From Acidobacteriota bacterium (GTDB lineage Bacteria; Acidobacteriota; JAAYUB01; JAMOQF01): a stretch of DNA of 33,002 nucleotides. The notes under the pieces were generated by a model. The model did not search any database and was not told the DNA's origin. It saw nothing but the letters and a program-made list of their open reading frames with translations. A program made the position numbers and the translations under genes. The stretch covers positions 1-33,002 of the forward strand of contig JAMOQF010000176.1 of NCBI GenBank assembly GCA_027064125.1, read 5' to 3'. Shown piece by piece: positions 24,664 through 32,684 of the stretch (positions are counted from its first letter, which is position 1; the number at the start of each line of letters is the position of its first letter).

Positions 24664-25764
24664 CTATAAAAAATTCTCAATGGAGTTTAGAAAAGAATTT
24701 ATTTCCCTTTCAGGAGTTAAATTTAAAACAACATGATTATGAGCCTTTTCAACCATGGATTTAAAACTATCCCTTTTCACTAAAAACTCTAAAATTTTTT
24801 CCGCAATTGCTTCTGAATCACCATATGGGACAAGAAAACCTCTACCTTCTTTTAGAAGATCTTTTATCCCTCCCACATCTGTACCTATGACGGGAATTTT
24901 ATAATACATTGCCTCTATTACACTGTTTGGCATACCATCTCTCAGTGAAGGATGTAAAAAAATATCCATGTCCAAAAGATTTCTTATATAATCCTTCCCC
25001 CTCAAAAAACCTGTTATTTCAACTAAATTTCTCAATCTATATTTTTTTAAAAGCAGTTTAAATAAATTCACTTCTTCTTTTCTCACATCTCCAACAATTA
25101 AAAATTTAAATTTTACACTTTTTTCCTTTAAAATTTTAAGTGCTTTTAAAATAACTTCCATTCCCTTCTTTTCTCGTAACTCCCCAGAAAAACCTATTCT
25201 GAAGATCTTTTTCCTTTTTTTATAATTTATATCCTTTAAAGTTATAACAGGCGAAAAACCATTTTCAATAAACACAACTTCCCTTTGAAGTACTCTTTCA
25301 AGGAAGGACTTCATGTCTGAAGAAACAGCAGTTACAACTTCCGAATTTTTTAAAGAATAATATATTGTGGGGAAATATTCCCTTGTAAAAAAAAGTTTAT
25401 CCACATCATTACCCCTCCCACTTGTCATATGGGGAATTTTAAGTTTTCTGGAAAGCAAAAATCCCAGAAAAGATGAGGGGTAAAAATAAATTGAATGAAC
25501 AAAGTCAAATCTCACGTTTCCCAAACTATTCAAGACAAACTCTGAAAGTAAGGTAAAGTTTTCTCTATTTTTCCATTCAAAATCTCTAATAACCTTAAAT
25601 CCATCATAAAAAGTGGGCTTTATTCCTTCCACCACCTTTCCACCCAAATCAATCACCAACACATGGTGCCCTTTTCTTATATATGATTTTGCGATACGGT
25701 GGGAAGAAGAAGAAACTCCCCCCACATGGGGGGGGAATTTATAGGTTATCAATAAAATATTCAT
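24664..25764 (-). CDS. Glycosyltransferase family 4 (GT-B)
   Basis: 366 aa. The N-terminal acceptor domain starts MNILLITYKFPPHVGGVSSSSHRIAKSYIRKGHHV, with the typical FPPxxGG loop. The C-terminal donor domain shows GFSGELREKKGMEVILKAL, LIVGDV, VEITGF and the GT4 EX7E-type region LRDGMPNSVIEAMYYKIPVIGTDVGGIKDLL. It transfers a sugar from a nucleotide donor to a lipid, glycan or other acceptor; no acceptor can be named and no polysaccharide cluster surrounds it. Its ATG overlaps the lipoprotein stop (ATGA). Oddity: codons 10-16 hold an 8-C run and a 6-G run (TTC CCC CCC CAT GTG GGG GGA), rare in such AT-rich DNA and a possible slippage site. Confidence 0.88.
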   Translation of the reverse strand: MNILLITYKFPPHVGGVSSSSHRIAKSYIRKGHHVLVIDLGGKVVEGIKPTFYDGFKVIRDFEWKNRENFTLLSEFVLNSLGNVRFDFVHSIYFYPSSFLGFLLSRKLKIPHMTSGRGNDVDKLFFTREYFPTIYYSLKNSEVVTAVSSDMKSFLERVLQREVVFIENGFSPVITLKDINYKKRKKIFRIGFSGELREKKGMEVILKALKILKEKSVKFKFLIVGDVRKEEVNLFKLLLKKYRLRNLVEITGFLRGKDYIRNLLDMDIFLHPSLRDGMPNSVIEAMYYKIPVIGTDVGGIKDLLKEGRGFLVPYGDSEAIAEKILEFLVKRDSFKSMVEKAHNHVVLNLTPEREINSFLNSIENFL

Positions 25765-26678
25765 TTTTGAATAACCAGATCATCTCTCAACTCAAATTTA
25801 AATTCAGTTTCAACTGGTAATTCTATCTCCTTGCCCTTGGTGTTTAAGACAACCGCCGTTCCAGTACCACCGGCAATTAAAGCACCAATCCCAGCGCCCT
25901 TTTTACCACCTACAATACCACCTATTATGGCACCCAGAGCAGAACTTCCTCCAATAATAGCGGCATCCTTTTTAGTTGTTTTCCTGGCAACCATCCTAAT
26001 CTTATTGGTTCTTATCTCATACCACTTTCCCCTTATCTTAATTCTTGTAAGCCTTAAAGTCATTTTAGCCCTACCCGAAACTTTACCAGATGGCTCACAT
26101 TCAACAACCTTTCCTTCAACTTTAGTTTTGACAGGAATCTTATATCCATTTTTTAACTTAATAGATTTGTCCAAAACTCCCCTAAATCTATCTCCCACTT
26201 CATTTTCAGCTGTTGAGAGGCGTTCCATCAGAGAAACTACCAATTCTGTTCCCTCAGGAATAACTATTTTTCTGGTTTTTACAGCAATCTTCTCTTTTTC
26301 CTTTTTCTTTTCAACTTCTTTAGCCCTTCTTTCCTTTCCAAGTGCGGCCCTTTCTCTTTCAAGTCTCTTCCTCTCTGCCTCTAATCTTGCCTTTTCAGCC
26401 TTTAATTTCTCCATCTCCATCTGAAGTTTTGCAGCCCTTTTCTGTTCTTCAATTTCCAGTTCTTTTTTTCTCAACTCTTCTTCCTTTTCTTTCAACTCTT
26501 CCTGCTTTTCTTCAAGTTCCTCTTTTTGTTCTTCAAGTTGACTTTCCTGCGCTTCATTTTCTGAAACAACAGCTGTCTTTTGTGCTTCTCTTTTCTCCTG
26601 TTCACTTTTTTGGGTAAGTTTACTACAACTTACTGCAAAGAAAAAAAGAAGTACCAGGACAAAAATTTTATACTTCAT
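25761..26678 (-). CDS. Lipoprotein with long coiled coil and glycine zipper
   Basis: 305 aa. A lipoprotein signal (VLLFFFAVSCSK, lipidated Cys18) is followed by a very long charged coiled coil, about residues 25-130 (repeats of EEQKEELEEK and KLKAEKARLEAERKRLERE). A globular beta part follows from VIPEGTELVVSLMERLSTAENEVGDRFRG, containing a glycine zipper, AIIGGSSALGAIIGGIVGGKKGAGIGALIAGG, of the kind seen in outer-membrane lipoproteins. It is probably attached to an envelope membrane with the coil spanning the periplasm. Function unknown. TAGGAGG, where TAG is the stop of the upstream GTPase gene, serves as ribosome site five bases before the ATG. Confidence 0.85.
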   Translation of the reverse strand: MKYKIFVLVLLFFFAVSCSKLTQKSEQEKREAQKTAVVSENEAQESQLEEQKEELEEKQEELKEKEEELRKKELEIEEQKRAAKLQMEMEKLKAEKARLEAERKRLERERAALGKERRAKEVEKKKEKEKIAVKTRKIVIPEGTELVVSLMERLSTAENEVGDRFRGVLDKSIKLKNGYKIPVKTKVEGKVVECEPSGKVSGRAKMTLRLTRIKIRGKWYEIRTNKIRMVARKTTKKDAAIIGGSSALGAIIGGIVGGKKGAGIGALIAGGTGTAVVLNTKGKEIELPVETEFKFELRDDLVIQK

Positions 26679-26687
26679 TTATACCTC

Positions 26688-27680
26688 CTAAATATGTATT
26701 TCAACTATCATCCCATCTTCCAAAAGGAAATCTTTTGTAACCTTAATTCCATCATATGGTGGATTTCCCCAAACCCTTGCAAACTTAAACTTTTCAAAAA
26801 TCTCTTTATGAATTTTAAGACATAGATCTCCTACATTGTCTCCTCTTTTAAGGACAAAGGGAGGATCACTTTCAACTAATTTTCTCCCCGGTTCCTTGGT
26901 AAAAACCCTTATCAAATCTAAAGATTCAAATATCCTTTTCCCTATAAATTCTTTATAGTCAATTTTAAACTCATGAAGAGATATTCTGTAAAACTCAAAA
27001 CTTTCCCTAAAAAATTCTTCAACCACCTCTGCACTTTCTTCACCCTCTTCAATATCCACTTTATTTAGCAAAAAAAGACTTTTAATATATAAAAAATTAT
27101 CCCCAAATTCCTGTACATCCTCCTTTTTTAATAAGATCTTTTTATCCTTTAAAATATCACATAAAACTTCAATATCTTCCATGGGAGCAAGTGTGGATAA
27201 ATCCACAAAAATGAGTAAAAAGTCAGAACTTCTAATTAAATTAAATACAAAAGGTTCAACATACTCTGTTGACAATGGAGGAAGATCTATTATTTGGAAC
27301 TGTATCCCACCCCAATTCATCATACCTACCTCGGGAACCCTTGTAGAAAAGGGAAAGGGAGCCACTTTAGATTTTGCCTTTGTAACAAGATTTAAAAAGG
27401 AAGACTTTCCACTATTTGGAAACCCTACCAAAGAGATTCTCGCCGCCCCCTCCTTGGGAATCCTCGATAAATCACTTCTCTTTATATTCTTTTTACTTTT
27501 TAAACTTTCTCTCAAATTGGCAATTTTTCTTTTAATATCAGCCTGCAATTTTTCAGTTCCCTTATGCTTTGGAATTAATGCAAGCATTTCCTTCAAAGCC
27601 TCAAGTTTTTCAGCATCATCTCTGGCTTTTTTATACTTTTCCTCAGCCCTTAAATATTGTGGCGTAAGATTTGCAGGCAT
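26688..27680 (-). CDS. Obg/DRG-like GTPase with C-terminal TGS domain
   Basis: 330 aa. A helical N-terminal part (YLRAEEKYKKARDDAEKLEALKEMLALIPKHKGTEKLQADIKRKI) is followed by the G domain: G1 LVGFPNSGKSS, G2 around PFPFSTRVPEVG, G3 IIDLPPLS and G4 LLNKVD. The C-terminal TGS-like domain is PPFVLKRGDNVGDLCLKIHKEI...RVWGNPPYDGIKVTKDFLLEDGMIVEIHI. The architecture is like archaeal/eukaryotic DRG and the Obg-HflX superfamily rather than canonical bacterial Obg, since no glycine-rich Obg fold is present. G3 is DLPP rather than DxPG. Likely ribosome-associated, from family knowledge. Eight bases downstream of the HD-GYP stop. Confidence 0.85.
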   Translation of the reverse strand: MPANLTPQYLRAEEKYKKARDDAEKLEALKEMLALIPKHKGTEKLQADIKRKIANLRESLKSKKNIKRSDLSRIPKEGAARISLVGFPNSGKSSFLNLVTKAKSKVAPFPFSTRVPEVGMMNWGGIQFQIIDLPPLSTEYVEPFVFNLIRSSDFLLIFVDLSTLAPMEDIEVLCDILKDKKILLKKEDVQEFGDNFLYIKSLFLLNKVDIEEGEESAEVVEEFFRESFEFYRISLHEFKIDYKEFIGKRIFESLDLIRVFTKEPGRKLVESDPPFVLKRGDNVGDLCLKIHKEIFEKFKFARVWGNPPYDGIKVTKDFLLEDGMIVEIHI

Positions 27681-27688
27681 ACCTTTTT

Positions 27689-29152
27689 TTACTCCTCATT
27701 GCTTTTTTCCCTAAAACACCTGATAAATGCCTCAACAACTTGAGGATCATATTTTTTACCCGCCTTAGATTCTATATCGCTTAAAGCATAATTTTCATCG
27801 ACAATGGACTTATAAGAATACTCGTTTGTCAATGCATCAAAACTTTCAGCAACCGCAATAATCCTCGATTCAAGTGGAATATCTTCTCCTGAGAGTCCCT
27901 CGGGATAGCCACTACCATCATATGCCTCGTGGTGGTATTTAATTATTTCAGAAATATCTTTCCACATTTCAATTTCACCCACAAGTTCAGCTCCAAGGGT
28001 TGGATGTAATTTATATTTTTCAGGAATCCCCTGTAGTTCAACAGGTATTTTTAAAAATCCTATATCATGCAGTAAAGCGGCAAAGTAAAGCCTCCTTCTC
28101 CTTTCCTCATCCATATTCAATTCCCTCGAAATCATATTTGAATACCTGGCAACATTTTGCAAATGATTTTTAGGAACAATATTTCCTTCAAGGGACATCA
28201 CAAGTAAATTTACTGTATGCGTAAAAAAGTTAACCTGTAAATCTTCATATTCTATTTTTCTCAAATGAAGGCTCAAATAATGAGAAAATACCCTCATTTT
28301 ACCAACTTCATTACTTGAAAAGTTATTTTTCTTTCTACCTAAAATTACATAAAAAGAACCATCTTTTATATCACTTTTAAAAACATATAAAAACTTAGAA
28401 TCTTTAAAAAACTTTCCATATTCTTCATTTAACTCCAGGTTAAATTCATCACCATCACCTAACTTTTCTAAAAATTTTATCACAAAGTCCTTATTCAAGT
28501 TGTATGTCTTTATCTTTCCCCTTTTAATCAAAAGGGATACAAAATCTGGATTGAATAACTTTTCATATAACTCCGTGGCCTTCTCATAAAGAATATCGTA
28601 ATCCTTTATATTAAAAAAATCTATTTGAGATTCCACAATGGACCTATTTACAAAGTTCTCATCTCTGAAAAAATTAAATAGTTCAAACAATTTTTTCCTG
28701 AAAGAAAAAAAACTAAAAAAGGAAAGTAAAAAGGTAAATCCTATCAAAATAGTTATAATGTAAAGAAGAAGTAACTTCTGCTCTTTAATCAAAATGGGAA
28801 ATATCCATAAAAGAGTAAAAATGGCTATAAACAAAAGAGGTACAACAGATGTCAAAACATATACTTTTAATAAAAATAAAAGAGGTGCTTCTATTTCCTC
28901 TTCTTTTTCGCCGAAGGTTTTTAATTTCCTGAAAGAATAAAAAAAGCCGAAAATCATCAGAAAAGAAGTCAAGAGCGCAAAAAAACCTATAATTTCAGAA
29001 AAACTTTCGATGGAGGCTGGAATATTCCTGGAAAACAAAAGATAAATTCCCAATAAAAAAAGTGGTAAAAAAGAAACAAAGACAAAAACAAAATCCCACC
29101 CCTGAAAAAACCTCATCAACTTTTTCTCAGGCTTTATTATCTTAAAATCCAT
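27689..29152 (-). CDS. Membrane-bound HD-GYP cyclic-di-GMP phosphodiesterase
   Basis: 487 aa with about four N-terminal membrane helices in the first 150 residues, a cytoplasmic linker that may be a degenerate GAF-like sensor (about 190-300), and a C-terminal HD-GYP domain. The HD pair is AALLHDIGFLKIP; other ligands and the hallmark are in IIKYHHEAYDGSGYPEGLSGEDIPLESRIIAVAESFDALT, with HHE and GYP intact, so catalysis is expected. The domain hydrolyses c-di-GMP to pGpG/GMP. No GGDEF or EAL domain is present. AAGGTGG precedes the ATG. First gene of the run HD-GYP, GTPase, lipoprotein, glycosyltransferase, rarA, with gaps of under 10 bases or overlaps. Confidence 0.9.
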   Translation of the reverse strand: MDFKIIKPEKKLMRFFQGWDFVFVFVSFLPLFLLGIYLLFSRNIPASIESFSEIIGFFALLTSFLMIFGFFYSFRKLKTFGEKEEEIEAPLLFLLKVYVLTSVVPLLFIAIFTLLWIFPILIKEQKLLLLYIITILIGFTFLLSFFSFFSFRKKLFELFNFFRDENFVNRSIVESQIDFFNIKDYDILYEKATELYEKLFNPDFVSLLIKRGKIKTYNLNKDFVIKFLEKLGDGDEFNLELNEEYGKFFKDSKFLYVFKSDIKDGSFYVILGRKKNNFSSNEVGKMRVFSHYLSLHLRKIEYEDLQVNFFTHTVNLLVMSLEGNIVPKNHLQNVARYSNMISRELNMDEERRRRLYFAALLHDIGFLKIPVELQGIPEKYKLHPTLGAELVGEIEMWKDISEIIKYHHEAYDGSGYPEGLSGEDIPLESRIIAVAESFDALTNEYSYKSIVDENYALSDIESKAGKKYDPQVVEAFIRCFREKSNEE

Positions 29153-29179
29153 AACACACCACCTTAGTTACTTTTTTTC

Positions 29180-29185
29180 ATTATA
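29180..29185 (-). promoter_or_regulatory. Candidate -10 box of the HD-GYP operon
   Basis: Perfect TATAAT on the minus strand in the 65-base gap after tadA, 27 bases before the HD-GYP start codon. No good -35 hexamer lies at 16-18 bases upstream. Confidence 0.45.
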
Positions 29186-29217
29186 CTACATTTTAAAAAT
29201 TTAATGAATTCAAAAAC

Positions 29218-29676
29218 TTACCTTTTCCTCCTTTGCTCAAAAAATTTTTGAATTAAATCTCTACACCTATCTTCAACTATACCCATTTCATATAAAAAAT
29301 GATGATTAAAAATTTGCCTCTTTCCAAAATCCAGCAGGGACACAATGGCCCCAAATCTTGGATCAGGAGTACCAAAGTAAATTTTTTTTATTCTTGCATG
29401 AATTATAGCCCCAAGGCACATTATACAGGGTTCCACTGTCACAAATAATTCACATGAATTCAATCTATAATTTCCCAAAACTTTAGCGGCTCTCCTAATT
29501 GCCACTATTTCCGCATGTAAAGTTGGATCACATCCATTAATTACCTCATTATGCCCCCGTGAAATTATTTCTCCATCCTTAACTAATACAGCTCCAATGG
29601 GGACCTCTCCAACATTAAATGCTTTTTCAGCCTCCTTTATAGCTTCATTCATAAATTCTTCAACTTTTGTAATCAA
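29218..29676 (-). CDS. tadA: tRNA-specific adenosine deaminase TadA
   Basis: Deaminates A34 to inosine in tRNA-Arg(ACG). Zinc and catalytic motifs are DPTLHAEIVAIRRA (HAE) and TVEPCIMCLGAIIHARI (PCxxC), with the family landmarks NEAIKEAEKAF, GEVPIGAVLVKDG and YFGTPDPRFGAI. Length (152 aa) is typical. The start is a TTG at 29676 supported by a strong GGAGG seven bases upstream; an ATG eight codons later (29652) lacks a comparable site. It overlaps the end of mutS by 17 bases, so the two are a coupled pair. Confidence 0.94.
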   Translation of the reverse strand: MITKVEEFMNEAIKEAEKAFNVGEVPIGAVLVKDGEIISRGHNEVINGCDPTLHAEIVAIRRAAKVLGNYRLNSCELFVTVEPCIMCLGAIIHARIKKIYFGTPDPRFGAIVSLLDFGKRQIFNHHFLYEMGIVEDRCRDLIQKFFEQRRKR

Positions 29677-32170
29677 AAAGCGTCCTCCCTATCTCAAATC
29701 TATCCAATTCTTCCTCTATGCTTTTTTTCTGATACTTTGCAAGATCTATTTTTCTTTTTTCAAGTTTTTTAAGTATTTCCTTCGCCCTCTCAACCACCTC
29801 TCCAGGTAACCCTGCAAGTTTTGCCACTTCAATTCCATAACTTTTATTTGCAGGCCCCCTGATAACTTTTCTCAAAAACAATATTCCACCCTCTACCTCT
29901 TTTACAGAAACGCTAAAATTCCTTACATTTGGATAAAGTTTCTCAAGCCTTGTTAACTCATGGTAATGGGTAGCAAATAATACCTTTGAACGATGATTAT
30001 CCTTATTTACAAGATACTCAGCCACTGCCCATGCAATTGATAGGCCATCAAAGGTAGATGTTCCCCTCCCAACTTCATCCAGGAGAACAAGACTTCTGGG
30101 GGTACAGGTGTTTAAAATATTTGCTGTCTCAAGCATTTCAACCATAAAAGTAGATTTTCCCATGGATATATTATCACCAGCTCCAACCCTTGTAAAAATT
30201 TGATCCACCACTCCAATTTTTCCATAAGAAGCAGGTATAAACCCTCCCATTTGAGCCATTATTACAGACAAACCTATCTGCCTTAGATAGGTGGATTTTC
30301 CCCCCATATTGGGACCTGTTAAAATTATTAAAGTACAATCTTTACCTATTTTAAAATCATTGGGAATAAAATTTTCTTCAAATTTTTCAAGAATTGGATG
30401 CCTGCCATCTCTAATTTCAATTACATTTTCTTTGACAATCTCCGGGCATACATAATCATTTTTCACTGCAGCTTCAGCAAGGGAAAAATAAAAATCAATT
30501 TCGGCAATATATTTTGAAACCTTAAGTATTCTATCTGAATTGTCTATAACAAAGTTTCTTAAATCATTAAATATTCTCTTTTCTATTTCCTCGATCTTCA
30601 TTTCAGCAGTTTCAATTTTTTCTTCAAACTCCTTTAACTCAGGTGTTATAAATCTCTCTGCATTAACAAGGGTTTGCTTTCTAATATAATTTTCAGGAAC
30701 AAGGTTTAAATTTGACTTAGTAACCTCAATATAATACCCAAACACCTTGTTGTATTTCACTTTTAAATTACCAATACCAGTTCTTTCTCTCTCCCTTCTT
30801 TCAAGTTCCAGTAAAAACTCTTTTCCTCTACTGGATATTTCCCTCAATGAGTCAAGCTCAGGGTCAAATCCAGATTTTATTCTGAAATTTCCAAAAATTT
30901 CTTCTTCCCCCTCAGAAATTGTATCTTCTATCCTTTTTACTATATCTTCCAAAATTTCAAATCCTCTCAACATTTCAGAAAATCTCTGACTCCTTAATTG
31001 AAGCAAAATATTTCTCAGATGGGGAAGAACCTTTAGCGAATTTTTCAAAGAAATAAGATTGGCAGGCAAAACAGTACCTGAAGCTATCTTTGAGATAAGC
31101 CTTTCAAGGTCATCTATCTCAGAAAGGGAATTTTTAAGTTCTCTTTTCAGGTCAAAGGAATCATATAGTTCTTTTACACATTCCTGCCTTTTTAAAATCT
31201 CATCCAGATTAAAAAGAGGTCTCAACAGCCAGTTCTTTAGCAACCTACTTCCCATATTTGTACAGGTATAATCAATGACTCCCAGTAATGATCTTTTTTT
31301 ACTGCCATCTACAGATTTTACAAGTTCAAGATTTCTTATGGTTTCTCCATCTAATTTTAAAAATGAAGAAGGGCTATAGAAATTTACCGTAATGGGCTGT
31401 TTTAAGATAAGTGGGTTGTTTTCCTCAATATAACTTATTATGGCCCCAAAGGTTAAAATAGCGTATCTTTTATTTGAAAGGCCAAATCCTTCAATGGAAT
31501 GTTCTCCAAAATATTTCTTTATTTTAAAAAGGGAATATTCATAATCAAAAAAATAATCTTCCACCTGAGTTATATTTATTCTCTCAAAAGAAGAATCTTC
31601 CCTTTTTAATTTTTCAACAATTTCTCTTTGAAACCCCACCACAATTAATTCAGAGGGAGTAAAGTGGTGAAGTTCTATTTTTAAGTTTTCAATCAAGTTC
31701 TCACTTTCAAACTCCACAATATAAAACTCACCTGTAGTAACATCCGCAAAGGATATACTTCCCCCATCCCCACCCCTATAAAAGGAGGCAAGAAAATTAT
31801 TCTCTCCCGGATCTATACTTATTTCATCAACCACTGTTCCCGGGGTGATAATTTTAACTATATCCCTTTTTACAATTTTCCCTGGCACAGGGTCTTCAAG
31901 TTGTTCACAAATTGCTACTTTATATCCTTTTTTTATCAATCTGGAAATGTAATTATTTACAGAGTGATAGGGAACACCACACATGGGAATGTTATTTTTT
32001 TTATCTCTTGTGGTAAGGGTTATTTCAAGCTCCTTAGAGGCTATAAAGGCATCATCATAGAACATCTCATAAAAGTCCCCCATCCTGAAGAAAAGTAAGA
32101 TCCCGGGAAGTTTCTTTTTCATCTCAAAATACTGCTTCATCATGGGGGTTAACTTTCCATCCTTTTTCAT
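29660..32170 (-). CDS. mutS: DNA mismatch repair protein MutS
   Basis: Recognises mismatches and small loops. N-terminal mismatch-binding motif LLFFRMGDFYEMFYDDA (Phe-x-Glu), connector and lever domains, then the ABC-type ATPase: Walker A LTGPNMGGKSTYLRQIG, SFMVEMLETANIL, Walker B SLVLLDEVGRGTSTFDGLSIAWA, LFATHYHELT. The C-terminal part ends RTLFDYKS. The ORF track starts at a GTG (32212) with no ribosome site; the ATG at 32170 has AAGGA seven bases upstream and gives MKKDGKLTPMMKQYFEMKK, which lines up with E. coli MutS. I use that start (836 aa). No mutL is adjacent; tadA follows. Confidence 0.96.
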   Translation of the reverse strand: MKKDGKLTPMMKQYFEMKKKLPGILLFFRMGDFYEMFYDDAFIASKELEITLTTRDKKNNIPMCGVPYHSVNNYISRLIKKGYKVAICEQLEDPVPGKIVKRDIVKIITPGTVVDEISIDPGENNFLASFYRGGDGGSISFADVTTGEFYIVEFESENLIENLKIELHHFTPSELIVVGFQREIVEKLKREDSSFERINITQVEDYFFDYEYSLFKIKKYFGEHSIEGFGLSNKRYAILTFGAIISYIEENNPLILKQPITVNFYSPSSFLKLDGETIRNLELVKSVDGSKKRSLLGVIDYTCTNMGSRLLKNWLLRPLFNLDEILKRQECVKELYDSFDLKRELKNSLSEIDDLERLISKIASGTVLPANLISLKNSLKVLPHLRNILLQLRSQRFSEMLRGFEILEDIVKRIEDTISEGEEEIFGNFRIKSGFDPELDSLREISSRGKEFLLELERRERERTGIGNLKVKYNKVFGYYIEVTKSNLNLVPENYIRKQTLVNAERFITPELKEFEEKIETAEMKIEEIEKRIFNDLRNFVIDNSDRILKVSKYIAEIDFYFSLAEAAVKNDYVCPEIVKENVIEIRDGRHPILEKFEENFIPNDFKIGKDCTLIILTGPNMGGKSTYLRQIGLSVIMAQMGGFIPASYGKIGVVDQIFTRVGAGDNISMGKSTFMVEMLETANILNTCTPRSLVLLDEVGRGTSTFDGLSIAWAVAEYLVNKDNHRSKVLFATHYHELTRLEKLYPNVRNFSVSVKEVEGGILFLRKVIRGPANKSYGIEVAKLAGLPGEVVERAKEILKKLEKRKIDLAKYQKKSIEEELDRFEIGRTLFDYKS

Positions 32171-32325
32171 ATCACAATCCTTACAACCACTTTTTGAGGA
32201 AATTTTAAACACAATATTATCAAAAAATCCAGGACCTTTCCACCTTCAGATCATTTTATACTTTACTTAACATTCTCTATAAATTAGAAACCGTTAATCC
32301 TATATTTTTTAACATAGTTAAATTT

Positions 32326-32350
32326 CATATCAATACATATCATATCAATA
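32326..32350. repeat. Short direct repeat CATATCAATA
   Basis: CATATCAATA occurs at 32326-32335 and 32341-32350, a 15-base period. Meaning unknown; could be a protein-binding pair or chance in AT-rich DNA. Confidence 0.6.
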
Positions 32351-32401
32351 TCAAATTTAACAAAAAGATTTCAGATGAAGTCAGATTTCAGGTTACAGGT
32401 T

Positions 32402-32550
32402 AGGTCTGTCCCCAATTCCCCCCAATTCCCAATCCAAATTTCAAATTCTGCCTGACACCAAATTACTTGTTTAATTTTCACTTTTTGCTTTCTTTTTGCT
32501 TTTGCCTGCTTTTTACTCGCCTGGCACTTTTTTAAATTTAGGTCTGTCCC
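32402..32550. repeat. Second cluster of GCCTGRCAC / AGGTCTGTCCC repeats
   Basis: AGGTCTGTCCCC (32402-32413), GCCTGACACC (32450-32459), GCCTGGCACTTTTTT (32519-32533) and AGGTCTGTCCC (32540-32550), plus a tandem CCCAATTCCC duplication at 32411-32430. The last two motifs form a composite with the same order and spacing as at 395-427 at the other end of the window. Confidence 0.85.
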
Positions 32551-32646
32551 TATTAATCCTTTAATCGTTTAATATTCCCAATATTTTTAAAATAGACAAA
32601 TTAGTAACAAAAAATCATATATCTTGAAACATTCTTATTTCACATT

Positions 32647-32655
32647 TGTTATAAT
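32647..32655 (+). promoter_or_regulatory. Extended -10 promoter of the partial plus-strand gene
   Basis: TGTTATAAT fits an extended -10 (TGnTATAAT). It lies 29 bases before the ATG at 32685, with GGGAG at 32674-32678 as ribosome site. A TTGAAA is upstream but at about 20 bases, too far for an ideal -35. Confidence 0.65.
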
Positions 32656-32684
32656 TATGTTGAAAGATTAAATGGGAGAAAAAA

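Larger units (their letters stand above)
32213..32684. other. Divergent intergenic region with dispersed repeats
   Basis: No gene found. It separates mutS (minus) from the partial plus-strand gene. Contents: AT-rich mutS leader (32213-32320, with a weak TATAAA on the minus strand near 32255), a short direct repeat (32326-32350), the GCCTGRCAC/AGGTCTGTCCC repeats (32402-32550), and the plus-strand promoter near 32650. Confidence 0.8.

Noticed and set aside
25831-26617. Plus-strand ORFs of 197 and 91 aa opposite the lipoprotein gene
   Set aside because: Shadow frames of the coiled coil and glycine zipper; the real gene has a lipobox, ribosome site and tight operon spacing.
545-32170. Selenoprotein genes with in-frame UGA, suggested by selB
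   Set aside because: All genes look complete with normal C-termini; no truncated ORF continuing past a UGA was noticed.
32171-32212. MutS N-terminal extension MFKISSKSGCKDCD with a CxxC
   Set aside because: The GTG start lacks a ribosome site, and the downstream ATG has one and matches the usual MutS N-terminus.
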